From Euprymna scolopes (Eukaryota; Mollusca; Cephalopoda; Sepiida; Sepiolidae): 20,566 nucleotides of DNA. The position numbers and the translations under genes are program-made. The stretch covers positions 45,524,895 to 45,545,460 of the forward strand of contig CM044498.1 of NCBI GenBank assembly GCA_024364805.1, given 5' to 3'. Positions 1 through 11,269 of this stretch are shown here, piece by piece (the stretch's first letter is position 1; each line of letters opens with the position of its first letter). The notes under the pieces are model-generated. The model ran no database searches. It saw only the letters and a list, made by a program, of their open reading frames with translations, and was not told the origin of the DNA.

Positions 1-1495
1 GCCACTTTCTCTTCTCTGAACATTTTTCAAGTTCTAATTGTTGACTTTATTGAAATTTCAACATTTCCAAAATTTGTTTTGTAAACTCGTCCATTTTGAT
101 TTTTGGGACGGTATGGAATTACTTTGTATGACAAAACAACCCAATTCGTTGATTTACTTTTCCTATATTACCAACTCTATAGAAAAAAAACTTTACAAAA
201 TTTGTACCTGGCTATTTAATGAATATTTCTTTCAAATATTTATTTCCTCGTGTGGACATTTTTCTGAGTAAATAGTTCGGCGTTTGCTTTCATACAGAAA
301 ACAGTAGATTTTGTTTGTCATTTTTCAATTTTCGTAATGTTTCGGTACTGGGTTCAATTTCTTGTTGACCCTACACATTTTTCCTCTTATTACTTTAAAA
401 AAAATTACTAATCGGTTAAAGAGAGTTTATAGCATTTATTTAATATTTGCTATTCTTTTTTATCTCTGTGCGAGAAAGAATGTCCTTTTCTCGTTAACAC
501 TTTATTCCTCGTGCTTAGCAAAATCGTTTTTTTTCTCCTTCGACGTGCAGTCCCGTCGACTAGTGAACAGTATATTTAATCGGATTAAAATCCGACGTCT
601 TTTTTGAATTTGTGCAAATAATCGCTTTAGCCAATAAAATAACATATAGCATTTACTTTTGCAGGATTTTTTCCCAACGCTAATGCCTTTAAACCATAAG
701 ACATATTAGCAAGACATGCTTTTTAAAACGACAAAGTTTTTATTGTACTTACTGAAAACTTGATCTCGATAATTCAGTAATAATAATTCTCGACGCAATT
801 CGTCTTATGAGTTCTGTTTCAGCTCGTAGTTTACAGTTTATTAGCTTTTTAGCAGCAATATAAGGCTTTTTGACGACATCTTTGTAAAATCCTTTTTTCG
901 GTAAGTATTGTTGTCCTTTTCCGAAGTGTTCTTTATCCCGTATTTGTGGATTTTTACGCTCGAATGTAGTTTTTCCCGTTCTTCGCCGAACTTTTGAAAA
1001 ATAAAAACTTTTGAAGTTTCGAATTTCCCCCGAGTGTAGGAAAAATTATTTGGAATATCCGCGTGTTCTTTTTTCTTGAATACTTTTGGTCGTCAAATGC
1101 TGTTTTCCAACGACTGTTTTTTTAGAGTGAATTCGTTGCCCGATTATTCGTCATTCCGTTGTCATTAGCAATAATTGTAGATTGATCTGGGAAGTTCTTG
1201 AATCGTCCTCGTTAGCCAGTTGTTGTTGACCCGTGCTAGGGGTTACAAATGAAAGAAACCACAAGTAGCATAAAGTGTATAAAATATAATATGTATTTAT
1301 CATAAAGAATACAGGAACCACTAAAGTGCTATGAGATGAACGTGTTCGTAGCATACGGTTAAACATCGTATGAATATCTGCCTTTAGTCTCTGAACGACT
1401 TAGTTCTCAAATAGGGGTGATTTGTATCCCACAACAATAATAAATACGAAATCTGCATTAATCAAAATATTATATTGAAGCGTATTTTACGACCA
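1..1495. other. AT-rich DNA without a recognised gene
   Basis: The plus strand is T-rich with many T runs. Open frames here are short, of low complexity and rich in Phe, Leu, Ser and Ile, as expected by chance in such sequence. I see no conserved motif, RNA gene or element terminus. The stretch ends in a small GC-rich patch (AGGCGGCCTGCTAG, about 1505-1518) that leads directly into a TA repeat. Confidence 0.5.
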
Positions 1496-1517
1496 GGCAA
1501 TGCCAGGCGGCCTGCTA

Positions 1518-1518
1518 G

Positions 1519-1558
<40 letters not shown>

Positions 1559-1594
1559 AAGAGAGACAGAGAGAGAGGGAGACAGAGAGAGGAC
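1518..1594. repeat. TA then GA microsatellite
   Basis: A run of TA dinucleotides (about 1519-1541) passes without a gap into GA-rich repeat (about 1542-1594). Purine-rich DNA with scattered GAAAG and GAGA motifs continues to about 1700. It is a compound simple repeat with no sign of function. Confidence 0.9.
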
Positions 1595-1599
1595 AGGAA

Positions 1600-2050
1600 A
1601 GCAGTAATTAAGATAAATATAACAGAGAAAGGAGTAATACACGAAAGAAGTCAAAGAATTAAAGAAAGACGGAAAAGAAAAAAGGAAAGAGAAAGAAACT
1701 AATAAAGATAAACATAAATCCTGTGCTTATCCGTGCTAAATGTATAAAATATAAGTCATAGAAAGTTAAAATATTGGAGCAAAAAAGATAGAAACTAAAA
1801 CGGCATTTAATAGAGCGCATATGGTTCCGCCACGTTCTTGTTCATTTAAGTCAAACCCTAACCCATCAAAACCCATAAAAAGCAAATTAAAAGACGTTTA
1901 ACCTAAAATGTTTATTGGATCCGCAACAAAATGTACATAGACATGGATCACTTTAGTCCGTCATATATGTGGACGACAGTCCGTTTTATAGAACGGCCTC
2001 TACAGATAAAGTACATCGTGCATTAAATGGAGAACATGGTCCACTTTCTA
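1600..2050. other. Purine-rich to mixed DNA, no gene seen
   Basis: This is an A-rich continuation of the GA repeat followed by ordinary mixed sequence up to the truncated 5' end of LINE A. No open frame or motif was recognised. It is presumably the old target DNA into which LINE A inserted. Confidence 0.45.
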
Positions 2051-2051
2051 C

Positions 2052-3515
2052 ATCCCGGCTGTGCTATTAAAAAAATGCTCTGCCGAGGTTGCTCCAGTTC
2101 TGTCCAAACTTTACAATAAATGCCTTAACGAATCTTGCTTTCCCGACTGCTGAAAACCCGCCTCTGTGGTACCAGTCTTCAAGAATTCTAGTGAAAGAAT
2201 CGACCCACTAAATTATTGCCCCATTAGCCTCCTCCCGCTTTTCGCCAAAATATTTGAGTTCTTAGTTAATCAAGCCCTAGTCCAGCATCTAACAGCTGCT
2301 AAACTCCTGACTGACAAACGATATGGATTCACGCAAGCCCGTTCAACAGCAGATATCTTAACTGTAGTTCCTGAACGTATATACCGTTCATTGGACAAAA
2401 CAGGGGAGGGTAGAGCGGTGGCCCTTGATATATCTAAGGCTTTTGACAGGGTATGGCACGATGGTCTTCTAAGGAAAATTAGATCATATGGAATCACTTG
2501 AAGAATTCATAATGTAATTAAATCCTTCTTACGTAATAGAAAAATCAAAGTTGTCCTCGACGGTCGTACATCTAAACAATATGACATAAATGCGGGAGTA
2601 CCTCAGGGGTCTATCCTTGGACCTCTATTATTATTGACATTCATAAATGACCTCCCTGATAAAATTGTTTCGGAGATAGGTATATTTGCCGATGACACCA
2701 CTCTCTATAACAGATATGAGGGGAAAACAAATGAACACATATCCAAGGAAATGGCAGAAACACTAGAGGATGACCTCCAATCTGTAGTGGAATGGGGACA
2801 AAAATGGTTGGTCACATTCAATGCTGCTAAGACTAAGCTTGTTTCCTTCAATAACTACAAGAAACCTTCTCTACCAGCAATAGCAATGGCCAAGAACACA
2901 TTGCCTGAAAGTACTTCTTTTAAACTCCTCGGCCTAATGTTTACAGGGAATATGAACTGGAATAGATACATTGAGAGCATTGCCAAGGCTGCTGCAAGGA
3001 AGGTTGGCTCCTTCTACCGTGCTAGAAAACTACTTACGCCTGACAGTATCCTATACCTCTATAAGGCAACCATTCGCCCATGTATGGAGTACTGCTGTCA
3101 CATCTGGGCTGGTGCATTTGCTGCTTGTCTCTCGCTCCTGGACAGGGTTCAAAAGAGAGTCGCCAATCTGATAGGTCCTGAACTGTCATCTAGGCTTCAG
3201 CCTCTGTCCCATCGACGAGATGTTGCATCCTTCTACCTGTTCTACAAATACTTTAATGGTGAATGCTCTGACGAACTGCAAACACTTGTAGCTACCTGAC
3301 GTAACTACCCCCGACAAACCCGACAAGCTACTAAGTCTCATCCCTTTACAGTAGAGATCCCTAGGTGCAAGAAAGCCTTTTAATCCAATAGTTTCTTCCC
3401 CAGAACTGCGGGTCTTTGGAACTCCCTTCCGAGATTCTGCTTTCCCAACTGCACTGATATGCAGAAGTTCAAAAGTAATGTTAACAAACATCTTTCTACT
3501 CATCTCCCTTCATAA
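2052..3515 (+). pseudogene. LINE A reverse transcriptase and C-terminal domain, broken
   Basis: It would copy element RNA into DNA at the nicked target. RT motifs appear in order: LNYCPISLLPLFAKIFEFLV (fingers), YGFTQARSTADIL, ALDISKAFDRVWHDGLL with the first catalytic Asp (about 2428-2467), NAGVPQGSILGPLLL, and GIFADDTTLY with the catalytic FADD (about 2677-2706). The thumb follows with QKWLVTFNAAKTKL and FKLLGLMFT, then MEYCCHIWAGA, LDRVQKRVANLIG and LSHRRDVASFYLFYKYFNGE. The end reads AGLWNSLPRFCFPNC and FKSNVNKHLSTHLPS. One frame holds throughout, interrupted by four stops: TGA 2151 (an expected Trp), TGA 2499 (Gly in the related copy B), TGA 3297 and TAA 3381. The catalytic residues survive, so decay is by point changes after insertion. 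It cannot make a full protein. Confidence 0.9.
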
Positions 3516-3606
3516 TGACCCCGCTAGGTAAGTCCCTAATAGTAGCCCCCTGCTTCAAAGTGGCACTGTGCCTTGTTTGGGGTGAAAATTGAATTAAAAA
3601 AAAAAG
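2052..3606 (+). mobile_element. 5'-truncated LINE A (family 1), jockey/CR1-like
   Basis: This is a non-LTR retrotransposon copy lacking the endonuclease. Recognisable coding begins abruptly at about 2052 (IPAVLLKKCSAEVAPVLSKL), the region just before the RT fingers, and runs in one frame to a terminal TAA at 3513-3515. A 3' UTR of about 80 nt follows and ends in a run of A at 3595-3605. Truncation at the 5' end with an intact poly-A tail is typical of target-primed reverse transcription. The same family recurs on the minus strand at 9322-11255. The assignment to a jockey/CR1-like group rests on motif style only. I could not identify target-site duplications by eye. Confidence 0.88.
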
Positions 3607-3814
3607 ATTAGCAATTTTTACAGGCCCGCGATGTGTGACACTAGAAAGAGGTTTACATGGTTACACATGTTACTTCTATAGGATTACTTACCGTTTATTT
3701 TTTTTAAGTGACCTGAAACTTATTCGCGGATGAGAATTCATGAGTGTAAATTAATCAGTGAGGCAATAACGTAGTGATCGGTAGTGATAGAAAAGTTTAT
3801 AAAATTTGATTATT

Positions 3815-4590
3815 TAAGAGGACAGCTTAATAAGAACTTGTTTACATTGAATTTGAAGATGACCATGTTGTAGTCAGCTGGAAAGCAGAACTGTGGTACA
3901 GAGTTTCACACACGGCCAGTTCTATGAACGAAACTTTGCAAAATTTGCGTTTAGGTTTAGGCACAGAGAGTGTGGAATTTTTGACAATGGTTGTAACTAG
4001 ATGACTTGTCATTTTGAATGTTTTTCAGGAGGAGAATAAATGTAAGCTCAGTTGAAAACTTGTGATTAAAATAATGATAGTACGGAGATAGATAAGCAAC
4101 AATTATTCTATAAAGAAGGGATTAAAAGGCGGAGAAAAGGGCATCAAATACGAGATTTCATAGTCGCTTTTGAACCATGACAATATAGAAAAGGGTGCGT
4201 TGAGTATCTCTTTCACACGTGTGACAACAGTACTCTACTCATTTGGCTCTTACATAGGTAGAATATTGTACGGTAGAATAATGTAACCATTTTTACAATG
4301 ATCGTTGAAACAGATTTGATTTAAGTCTTCCATTTCAGATCAGGAATGGAGACCAGTCCCAGAAGCTTGTCGAAGCAGAGTGCTTCATGGAGATGAGAGC
4401 GACTCATTTCAATTAGAGCCAAGTGGAGATCAGAGCGTTGGTGGTGAAAAATAGAGACTATGTTTTGGATTTATTAAAATTAATTAAATAGTTTTTTTTT
4501 CTATTGCACTGCGTGCTCAAAGTGAGAGGAAAGAAACCGAGAGAGATCTTGGTCATTGCTGACCTTTGAAGTGTTATCATTTGAACTTAA
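3815..4590 (-). mobile_element. LINE A2 relic, antisense 3' end of family 2
   Basis: No long frame survives, but the sequence is colinear with the 3' third of element B at about 11405-12200. Matching blocks include GAACTTGTTTAC (3833), TGTAGTCAGCTGGAAAGCAG (about 3868), GTTTAGGCACAGAG (about 3954), and GGAGATCAGAGCGTTG (about 4425), plus CTTGGTCATTGC (about 4548). The spacing is nearly the same in both copies, about 760 against 780 nt. In B this part encodes the RT thumb and the C-terminal domain. The relic therefore represents the end of ORF2 on the minus strand, lying tail-to-tail with plus-strand LINE A. It is clearly older or more decayed than B. Confidence 0.8.
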
Positions 4591-5230
4591 AGGATTGCTA
4601 CATGTATATTTTTGAATTTTACGAATAACTATTATAACCTTAATAAAAATTGAAATTGTCTTGCGAACATTTAAAGCTCTGTAGACAACCAGTTTGCGAC
4701 GGGCACTTGTCTAGAGCACCTTAAGGTATCACTCAAAAACGATGGAAGAATAGGGCTTAGTACAAGTGAACGAATAGCTTCGAATATAATTAGTTCCGCT
4801 CAACATTAGAACGTAATCAAGTTTAATTATTTATTCATAAATGATATATTGGCATAGCATTCAACTGTGAAATTTTCCTTATTTACTAACTTTTAATATT
4901 TTATCGATTATTCTATGAACAATTTTTAATGCATAATACGTTGCATTATGCGTCGATTTTTAATTCACGTTAATTAATATCTTATCTAATGTGTATAATT
5001 TAAATCTAAAATTTTCCTATTTTATATCCACATTTACGAATTAGCTTTTTATCGTAGTAAATGCGTTGTCTTTTTTAACCGAATTATTTTTCTTTCTTGA
5101 TTTGTTTCTACAGTGTTAAAACTGATGTATGTTATTGACAACACTGTGATACACTATATTGTTAATGCTGTTTTTATATAAGGGTATTTCACAGCAGATT
5201 CAACAAAAAGATTTTGTTTTTAAAGAAAAT
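4591..5230. other. AT-rich DNA, no gene seen
   Basis: Strongly AT-rich sequence with no long frame or element signature. A 7-bp perfect inverted repeat (GCATAAT/ATTATGC, 4931-4937 and 4945-4951) is the only structure noted and is small enough to be chance. Confidence 0.45.
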
Positions 5231-5291
5231 CATTTTTTATTTTTTTTTTTATTTTTGTTTGAGTAGATGTATCAAATATCTCTTTCGTCAA

Positions 5292-5331
5292 TTTATTGCA
5301 GTAACATTGTGCACATTTATTCATCGGTAAT
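5292..5331 (-). promoter_or_regulatory. Two candidate polyadenylation signals
   Basis: AATAAA occurs twice on the minus strand, at 5326-5331 and 5292-5297, that is 52 and 86 nt past the stop of the candidate exon at 5383. The position fits a short 3' UTR. In DNA this AT-rich the hexamer is common, so the support is circumstantial. Confidence 0.3.
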
Positions 5332-5382
5332 ATTTTCTAATGAAAACTTATAATCTGTTTCCAGTCCTTATATTAACATAAT

Positions 5383-5590
5383 TTAATCCCAATGTCTCTC
5401 GAAGATATTAAATCTTCCATATATATTATTTGAACGACCTGGATTAAAACCGCTGAGTTTAAATTTCTTATATTCCTTACAACGTTTGTATTCTGTATCC
5501 TTCCATTCTGATTCAAGCACTGCTACTGAAGAGTGAACTCCTCCCGATCCAAACCGGTGTAAACAGCACAATAGTGTATGCCCATATATT
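5383..5590 (-). CDS. Possible terminal exon or retrocopy, unknown protein
   Basis: I do not recognise this protein. The minus-strand frame runs from a possible splice acceptor (TTTACAG ending at 5591) to TAA at 5383-5385, about 68 codons. It reads like ordinary coding sequence, with charged and aromatic residues mixed: CLHRFGSGGVHSSVAVLESE, then YKRCKEYKKFKLSGFNPGRS and NNIYGRFNIFERHWD before the stop. Two AATAAA signals lie downstream on the same strand (5326-5331 and 5292-5297). An A-rich run on that strand (5233-5256) begins about 36 nt past the second. Either this is the last exon of a host gene transcribed leftward, or the A-run is the tail of an old retrocopy. The acceptor lacks a strong pyrimidine tract, and chance cannot be excluded. 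Confidence 0.33.
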
Positions 5591-7320
5591 CTGTAAACAT
5601 GTCAAAATTCATCAAAGAACTGAAATTTAGAAAATATTTATTAATTGATATTTAATATCAGTTTTTAAAATTTAAGTAAAATCGAAGGTATTTAAATTTT
5701 AAAATATATAGATATATACATTTTTATACATAATTATACCTAATCACACACCCACCAACATATGTGTGTGTGTTTGTGTGTGTGTGTGCGTGTCAGTGTG
5801 TCTATGCATGTACTAATAGAATACACATCTCAGCACGGGTATAAACAATAAATATAGCCTTAGTTTTAAATTTGATTTTTTTAGAATATCATTGTAGCAG
5901 TGGCCCTAAATATTAAAGTTATGAAAAAATAATGTGCCCATGTTACTATCCCTGTTTCATAGAATACATATTCAATGATAAGTGCCGTATAAAACATATT
6001 ACATAATATAACTCTCAATTTTATGTAGAGTGATTTTTTTCTATTAAATACCTTGCATCTACATATCTCAATTCGGTGTTTGTCTTTCCCTCCCTGTTCT
6101 GTATACCACTGCCCAACTCATATCTCTTGTTTTAATGAGATAATAATGTAAGGCATTCACCTAAACTTTCAGTTTTTAAGTTAAGACTAAGCGCAAAATC
6201 GAGTTTTTCCACACTCATTTTATCAAAAATATAATGAAATGTATTCCCTGGCCATGCTGAGCTTCTAATCCTCCACACCTGATAATTTAATGAAACCTAT
6301 ATTCATATTACTTTATTCCCAAACAACGCCGAGCTTCATGTCTACTACTTTTCTATCAAGCATATACAATACTGAAAATGAACTACTGCATTATTGTACA
6401 TGCATGTTCTATATAGGATATTGAACACTGATTCAATACTCAATACAATGGTCTAACAAAATACAATGAAAATATTTCTTCTGAGCAATGCGGCGTTTAA
6501 AAACAACTGCTCTATTTATGCTGTATCAAGGATATTGATGACTACTTGGTAACGCCAAGTAAACACACTGGCTCTATCTATGATATTGAACACTTTATCT
6601 TATACCACTTACCAAAAATAATAGTTCTTTTTCGCGGGCAACGCTGCATTTAAACCCAGCTGTTTTACCTAAGACAGTGAGAATTTTTGGATTCCTATGT
6701 AATACTTACAAAATTAAAACAGTAGGCGTAGATTTATTGCTCCAGTTTAGAGCGATTCGCAAACTATCGACATAATATTAAGGATGCTTCCAGAGCACAA
6801 CAAAACCCACATTAACGGAGTTTTTTATTGTTCAGATAGAAGATTAAGAAACATTAACTCCATTTGAAATACAATACCGAGCGGAAGAAATCCATTGAAA
6901 CTATATTGTTTTCTTTCCAAATTATGACTGGAATACTTGACCCCTAACGACATCTACTGGATTACGTCATTCAAGATACATTTAAAGATCTATCCCTGCG
7001 TCTTTTATGTTTCCGAGTTAATTTTATATAACAATACATATTCTGCGTTGATTTTCTACACACAACGTACATGCACATGGACATTGAGAAAAGTATATAC
7101 AAAAATATCAGTAAAGGGCCGAAACAATTGTACGATTGTATCGTAAATAAAAGTGACCCTTTTAGAAAAGATCACACATAAAAATGAGTGTATATTCATA
7201 GGAAAGCCGTATATTGTAAAAGTATTTATAACTGTTGAATTGCAACATCGAGCTATCTAAATGAATGTGGTGTTATTAATATTGATTTGAATACAAAATT
7301 GAAAGATATTATTTCAATCG
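5591..7320. other. AT-rich DNA with a TG repeat, no gene seen
   Basis: There is no convincing coding frame or element. One plus-strand frame at 6937-7146 is open for 69 codons but shows no motif or coding-like composition. If the candidate exon at 5383-5590 is real, this stretch would be its upstream intron. Confidence 0.4.
5763..5801. repeat. TG microsatellite
   Basis: An imperfect run of TG dinucleotides interrupted by TTTG, CGTG and CAGTG. It is a simple sequence repeat. Confidence 0.9.
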
Positions 7321-7327
7321 TATAACA

Positions 7328-7378
7328 TACACACACACGCACACACACGCATGCACACACACACATATTTATATATAG
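7328..7378. repeat. CA microsatellite with TA tail
   Basis: CA dinucleotides broken by CG and ATG steps, then a short TATTTATATATAG. The spacing is dinucleotide and there are no unique spacers, so it is a simple repeat. Confidence 0.9.
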
Positions 7379-7379
7379 T

Positions 7380-8221
7380 GAGCGCTGCTGTTCGGGTTGC
7401 ATCATTAACATTGCTTAAACAAAAAAGTATTCGTACAATATCAAGATCGTGAAGATTTTTAAAGTGAAGAAAGAGCTAGTCGTTGTTGGGAGTTGATATC
7501 AGAGTTTTTTTTTCTTCAATCAGGCTGCGTTAACAAAGTCTGAAAGTAAGCCACTTTTGTATATCTAGTCATCTTTCTGAAGGAGTATTTACAACCCTTT
7601 CTGCAATCAAGCCTATTTTGTGCAAATAAATTTCAGTCTATGTCTGACATATTCACCGAGTTTAAATGAGGTATGCCCCACAGTTTTTCACACTTCAATA
7701 ATAAACATACTAGAATACAACGTTCAAAATTGTAAACAATTCTTATATGCCCCTTCTTTACACGACAATCATGACGCTCTTCACTTCTGAAAAAGCCAGA
7801 AGAATGTTTAAATTGAAATAAAACTCTACAAATAAAAATATGGCTCAATTGCAGTTGATAAAGCCCTTTTCCCCTGCACATTCTATATTTATCTGCAAAT
7901 TTTAGTCAGTCTTCGCCATACAGATTCCCGACGTCAACAAGTCGCATCTAAAGAAAATCGGAGATTACATCGACCGAAACGTTGTTTGAATAACATTCAA
8001 TATTTGAATAGTAGTTCGAAAAATCTAAATAATACAAACAGTATACACTTAATTTACGATATAATATATCACCTATTTTTTATCGCTATCTTTTCTTTTC
8101 GTAAACTTTTCTTCGGTTTCTTTCGTGGTCTGCTCCAGATATACAGTAATAAAATTAGGCTGAAAAATATCTTTTCAATTATAAGGTAAAGCTCTGGTCC
8201 GTTGGAAAAAAACTATAGGGG

Positions 8222-8224
<3 letters not shown>
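7380..8224. other. Mixed AT-rich DNA, no gene seen
   Basis: Short frames on both strands show no recognisable motif. A small GC-richer patch near 7910-7990 contains CGACCGAAACGTTG. A loosely similar GATGGCGAAACATCG occurs near 9194, which may hint at relics of a repeat family, but two short matches are not enough to name one. Confidence 0.4.

Positions 8225-8306
<82 letters not shown>
8225..8306. repeat. Pure TA array, 82 nt
   Basis: An uninterrupted alternation of T and A over 82 nt. Such arrays can extrude as cruciforms and are prone to length change and assembly error. Confidence 0.97.
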
Positions 8307-8307
<1 letters not shown>

Positions 8308-9321
8308 TTTCTATTTCTTAAAACGTATTTACATAAAATAAAAGCTCAATAAATTAATATTTGGTACTCGAATGCGATTGTGACGGGTAATTTAAAGACT
8401 GTGACGAAACTCGAAAACATAAAAAGGTAAATCAATTTGAAGCACCTGTTAAAACAGCTGTGAGAATTACGTCACCGATCGAGAAAAAAGAAGGAAAGAG
8501 AAAGAGGCAGGGAAAAGAGAGAAGAGAGGCAGAGCTGTAGGCTGAGAGTAGACTGTATCTGTAAGCGTGTAACAAGGGAATGTTACCAATCTACTACAAA
8601 TAAATTGTAAGCTTAAAAAGAGACTTTTTTGTTTCAACTTCTCATTTTTGCTGAAATACCTTTCACATTTGAAAACTAGTAAAAAATAATTATTACATTA
8701 CATATACCGATTTCTTGCTCTTACATCATCTTATACACGAAATTTAATCTATAAACTTGATTAAAAACACTTGCAGCTACTACCTTTAACATGCGATTCT
8801 CCTAAACATGCACCGACAATGACTTCAGCTCTCTCAACACTATTGTTTAAGGTGAAGTCAATGAAGCGCAGGAAGATACTGTTTTGTACGATATTACCGT
8901 TTATACATCGAACAGAAAGAGCTACCTTAAAGTGAAGTTGGCAGTGAAAAATATACTATCAATGTCCCTGCGACAACGTTGGGCACGCCTTTAGACCTTC
9001 CTCCTATTTTGAACAAACACAAACTCCACAGTTGTTTCCATAGAATAATTGACTTTAAAGACTGGCCTATCAAGAGCAAAACGTTCCGAGCTAGTGCGAG
9101 TTTACGAGGCAGCACTTGACAAGGTATTTGGTAATAAAGCACAACACTTAATCTGCAATAGGCTGCATAGAAGCATGCTGCAGGAGATATGCCGGTGATG
9201 GCGAAACATCGAGCTCAGAATGTAACCACTCCAAATTTGATTCCATCACCCAGAAAAAAGATTGCCTTTATAAGATGAGGCTCTAACCTCTTGATATTTT
9301 ATTTAGGTTATGCTCACAATG
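8307..9321. other. AT-rich DNA with a GA-rich patch, no gene seen
   Basis: A purine-rich patch lies at about 8480-8535 (runs of AGAAAG and AGAGA). The minus-strand open frame at 8927-9142 is rich in Leu, has no known motif and is probably chance. The stretch ends where the A-rich 3' end of LINE D begins. Confidence 0.4.
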
Positions 9322-11255
9322 ATTTTTTATTTCTTTTCCACCTACCACAGTGTAACTTTGATGTAGAGGGTACTATTTCGGGTATAATTTGCAGGGATAC
9401 GATGTAGGGAGTTGAATAGCAAGGTGTCTATTTACATAACACTCGAATTACTGCCTGTCACTACTGTTAGGGAAGCGGTGACCCGGGAAGGGATTTCAAC
9501 GTCTAGGAGTCTGAAGGAAGAAACTATTAGAGTAGAAGGCTTTTCAGAATCGAGAGATTTCTACTGTGAAGGTGTGGGATTTTGCTGCTTCTAGGGTTTG
9601 TCGGGGGTATTTACGTCGATGAGGTGCAAGGACTTGCAGTTAGTCGGAGATCTTCCATTAAAATACTTGTAAAACAGGCAGAGGGATGCAACATTTTGTC
9701 TACGGGGCAGAGATTGGAGTCTGGTTGGTTATTAAGTTGGCGATTCTAGAAGTGTGCCAACGCAAATATAGCAACAATTCTTCACACATAAACGGATGGT
9801 GGACTTTTAAAAGTACAAAATACTTTCAGGCGTAAATAACTTTATATTACTGTAGGCAGAGATAACATTCGTCGCAGAAGCCTTAGCAATATCCTCAATC
9901 TGCTCCAATTCATGTTCTCTGTGAACGTTAAGCTGAGGGTTTGAACAAAGAGCTTACAGGTAGTGTATCAGTAGCCATGTTGATCAGTTGGTAAAAAGGT
10001 TTCTTGTAATTATTAAAAGAAAGAAGCTTAATCTTGACAGCATTGAATGTTACCATCCATTTATGACCTTATTACAGTACAGACTGGAGGTCTTCCTCTG
10101 AGATTTCAGCCATTGCCTGAGATATGTGTTCATTCGTTTTTCTCTCGTGTTAGTTATAGAGCGTGGTGTCATCGGCAAATATACCCATCTCGGAAACAAT
10201 TTAATCAGGGATGTCATTTGTGAATGAAAAGAATAATAAAGATCCAATCCTCGACACTTGACGGGCACCGGCATTTATATAATGTTCCTTGCAACCATCA
10301 AGGACAACCTGGATTTTTCTCTTATTTAAGAAGGATTGAAGGTGTTAAGTATTCATCCAGTAATACCATATGAATTAATTTTCTTGAGAAGACAATCGTG
10401 CCATACCCTGTCAATGACTTTAAATATTGCCTTAGCCTCTCCTGCTTTATCCAATACATGGTATATACTCTCAGAGATTACAGTTGGATATTTGCAGTAG
10501 AATGGGCCTGCCTAAATCCATACCATTAGTCGGAAAGAAGTTACATATCTATGAGATGGTGGACTATTGCTTGATTATTTAAGGACTCAAAAGTTTGGTC
10601 AAAAGTGGGAGGAAGCTAATGTGGCAATAATTTAGTGGGTCAGTTCATTCGCCAGAATTCTTGTAAATAGGTACAACAGAAGCAGTTTCTATCAGGCAGG
10701 TCAGGAAGATTCAATAAGACATTTGTTGAAAAGTTTTGTGAGAACTGGAGCAACCGTAGCGGAACATGTTTTCAATGGTATACCCAGGATGAGATCAGGT
10801 CCACGTGCCTTTAAGGTGTCTAGGGTTTTTTTAATTTCAGAGTGTGATTTCTGTCCGCAAAGGAAAATATGCCTTCTCGATTGCCAAGCAAACAACCTCA
10901 AGGTTGTTGAATAGTAGGAGTATTGTTTATTGCCCATGATTAACTATACTGTTTTAAATCTTCTAGATATCACAAGTTCCTAATTTCTGCACCTCAATGA
11001 GTTTTCTAGTGGTTTCGCTATATCTTCCCTTAACTGCGGCTATTTTGCTCTTACAATTATTTGTAACTTATATAAACTTTTCTCTTTTGTACTTGACTTA
11101 TGCTGGGTAAATCGGCGGTATACATGCTGACTTTGAGCTATGGCAGCTGCTCACGTAGAAGTGATCCATTGTGGAGAGTGAGGTTTTCATATATAAACAT
11201 TTAATTGCCGCTTTGAAACTTTCACGTGTTTCATTTGCATTTTTTCATACAGGAA
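9322..11255 (-). mobile_element. LINE D (family 1), RT half, heavily decayed
   Basis: This is an antisense copy of the same family as LINE A. Read on the minus strand, the linker part AAAIAQSQHVYRRFTQHKSS (about 11140) matches the linker of copy B. Then come CSATVAPVLTKLFNKCLIES (about 10700-10770), DRVWHDCLLKKINSYGITG (about 10370-10420), and GIFADDTTLYN (about 10155-10190). The shared 3' end includes YSNSF and ends in an A-rich tail near 9322-9335, at the same place as A's tail. The copy begins inside the linker between endonuclease and RT, right next to the 3' end of LINE B. Its missing upstream part may be fragment C at 15478-16178. Confidence 0.82.
9400..11250 (-). pseudogene. LINE D reverse transcriptase remnant
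   Basis: The reverse transcriptase is spread over several frames with many stops. The catalytic FADD is present (codons at 10168-10179 on the minus strand), followed by KTNEHISQAMAE, which matches KTNEHISKEMAE of LINE A almost exactly. The first-Asp motif reads KVIDRVWH where A has KAFDRVWH, so the Asp remains. The motif PQGSILGP of A and B is degraded here to RQVSRIGS. D is far more decayed than A although both belong to one family, which suggests an older insertion. No functional product is possible. Confidence 0.8.
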
Positions 11256-11269
11256 AAGGAAATATATAT

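Noticed and set aside
6937-7146. Plus-strand frame of 69 codons
   Set aside because: No motif, no coding-like context and no splice or polyadenylation support; AT-rich chance frame.
7328-7378. Repeated units that might suggest an array
   Set aside because: They are plain CA dinucleotides without unique spacers, so not a CRISPR or satellite array.
7940-9215. CGAAACGTT/CGAAACATC motifs at about 7976 and 9199 as signs of a shared repeat family
   Set aside because: Only about ten bases agree and the flanks differ; not enough to call a repeat.
9412-9594. Plus-strand frame of 60 codons
   Set aside because: It is the complement of the LINE D 3' end, which matches LINE A on the other strand.
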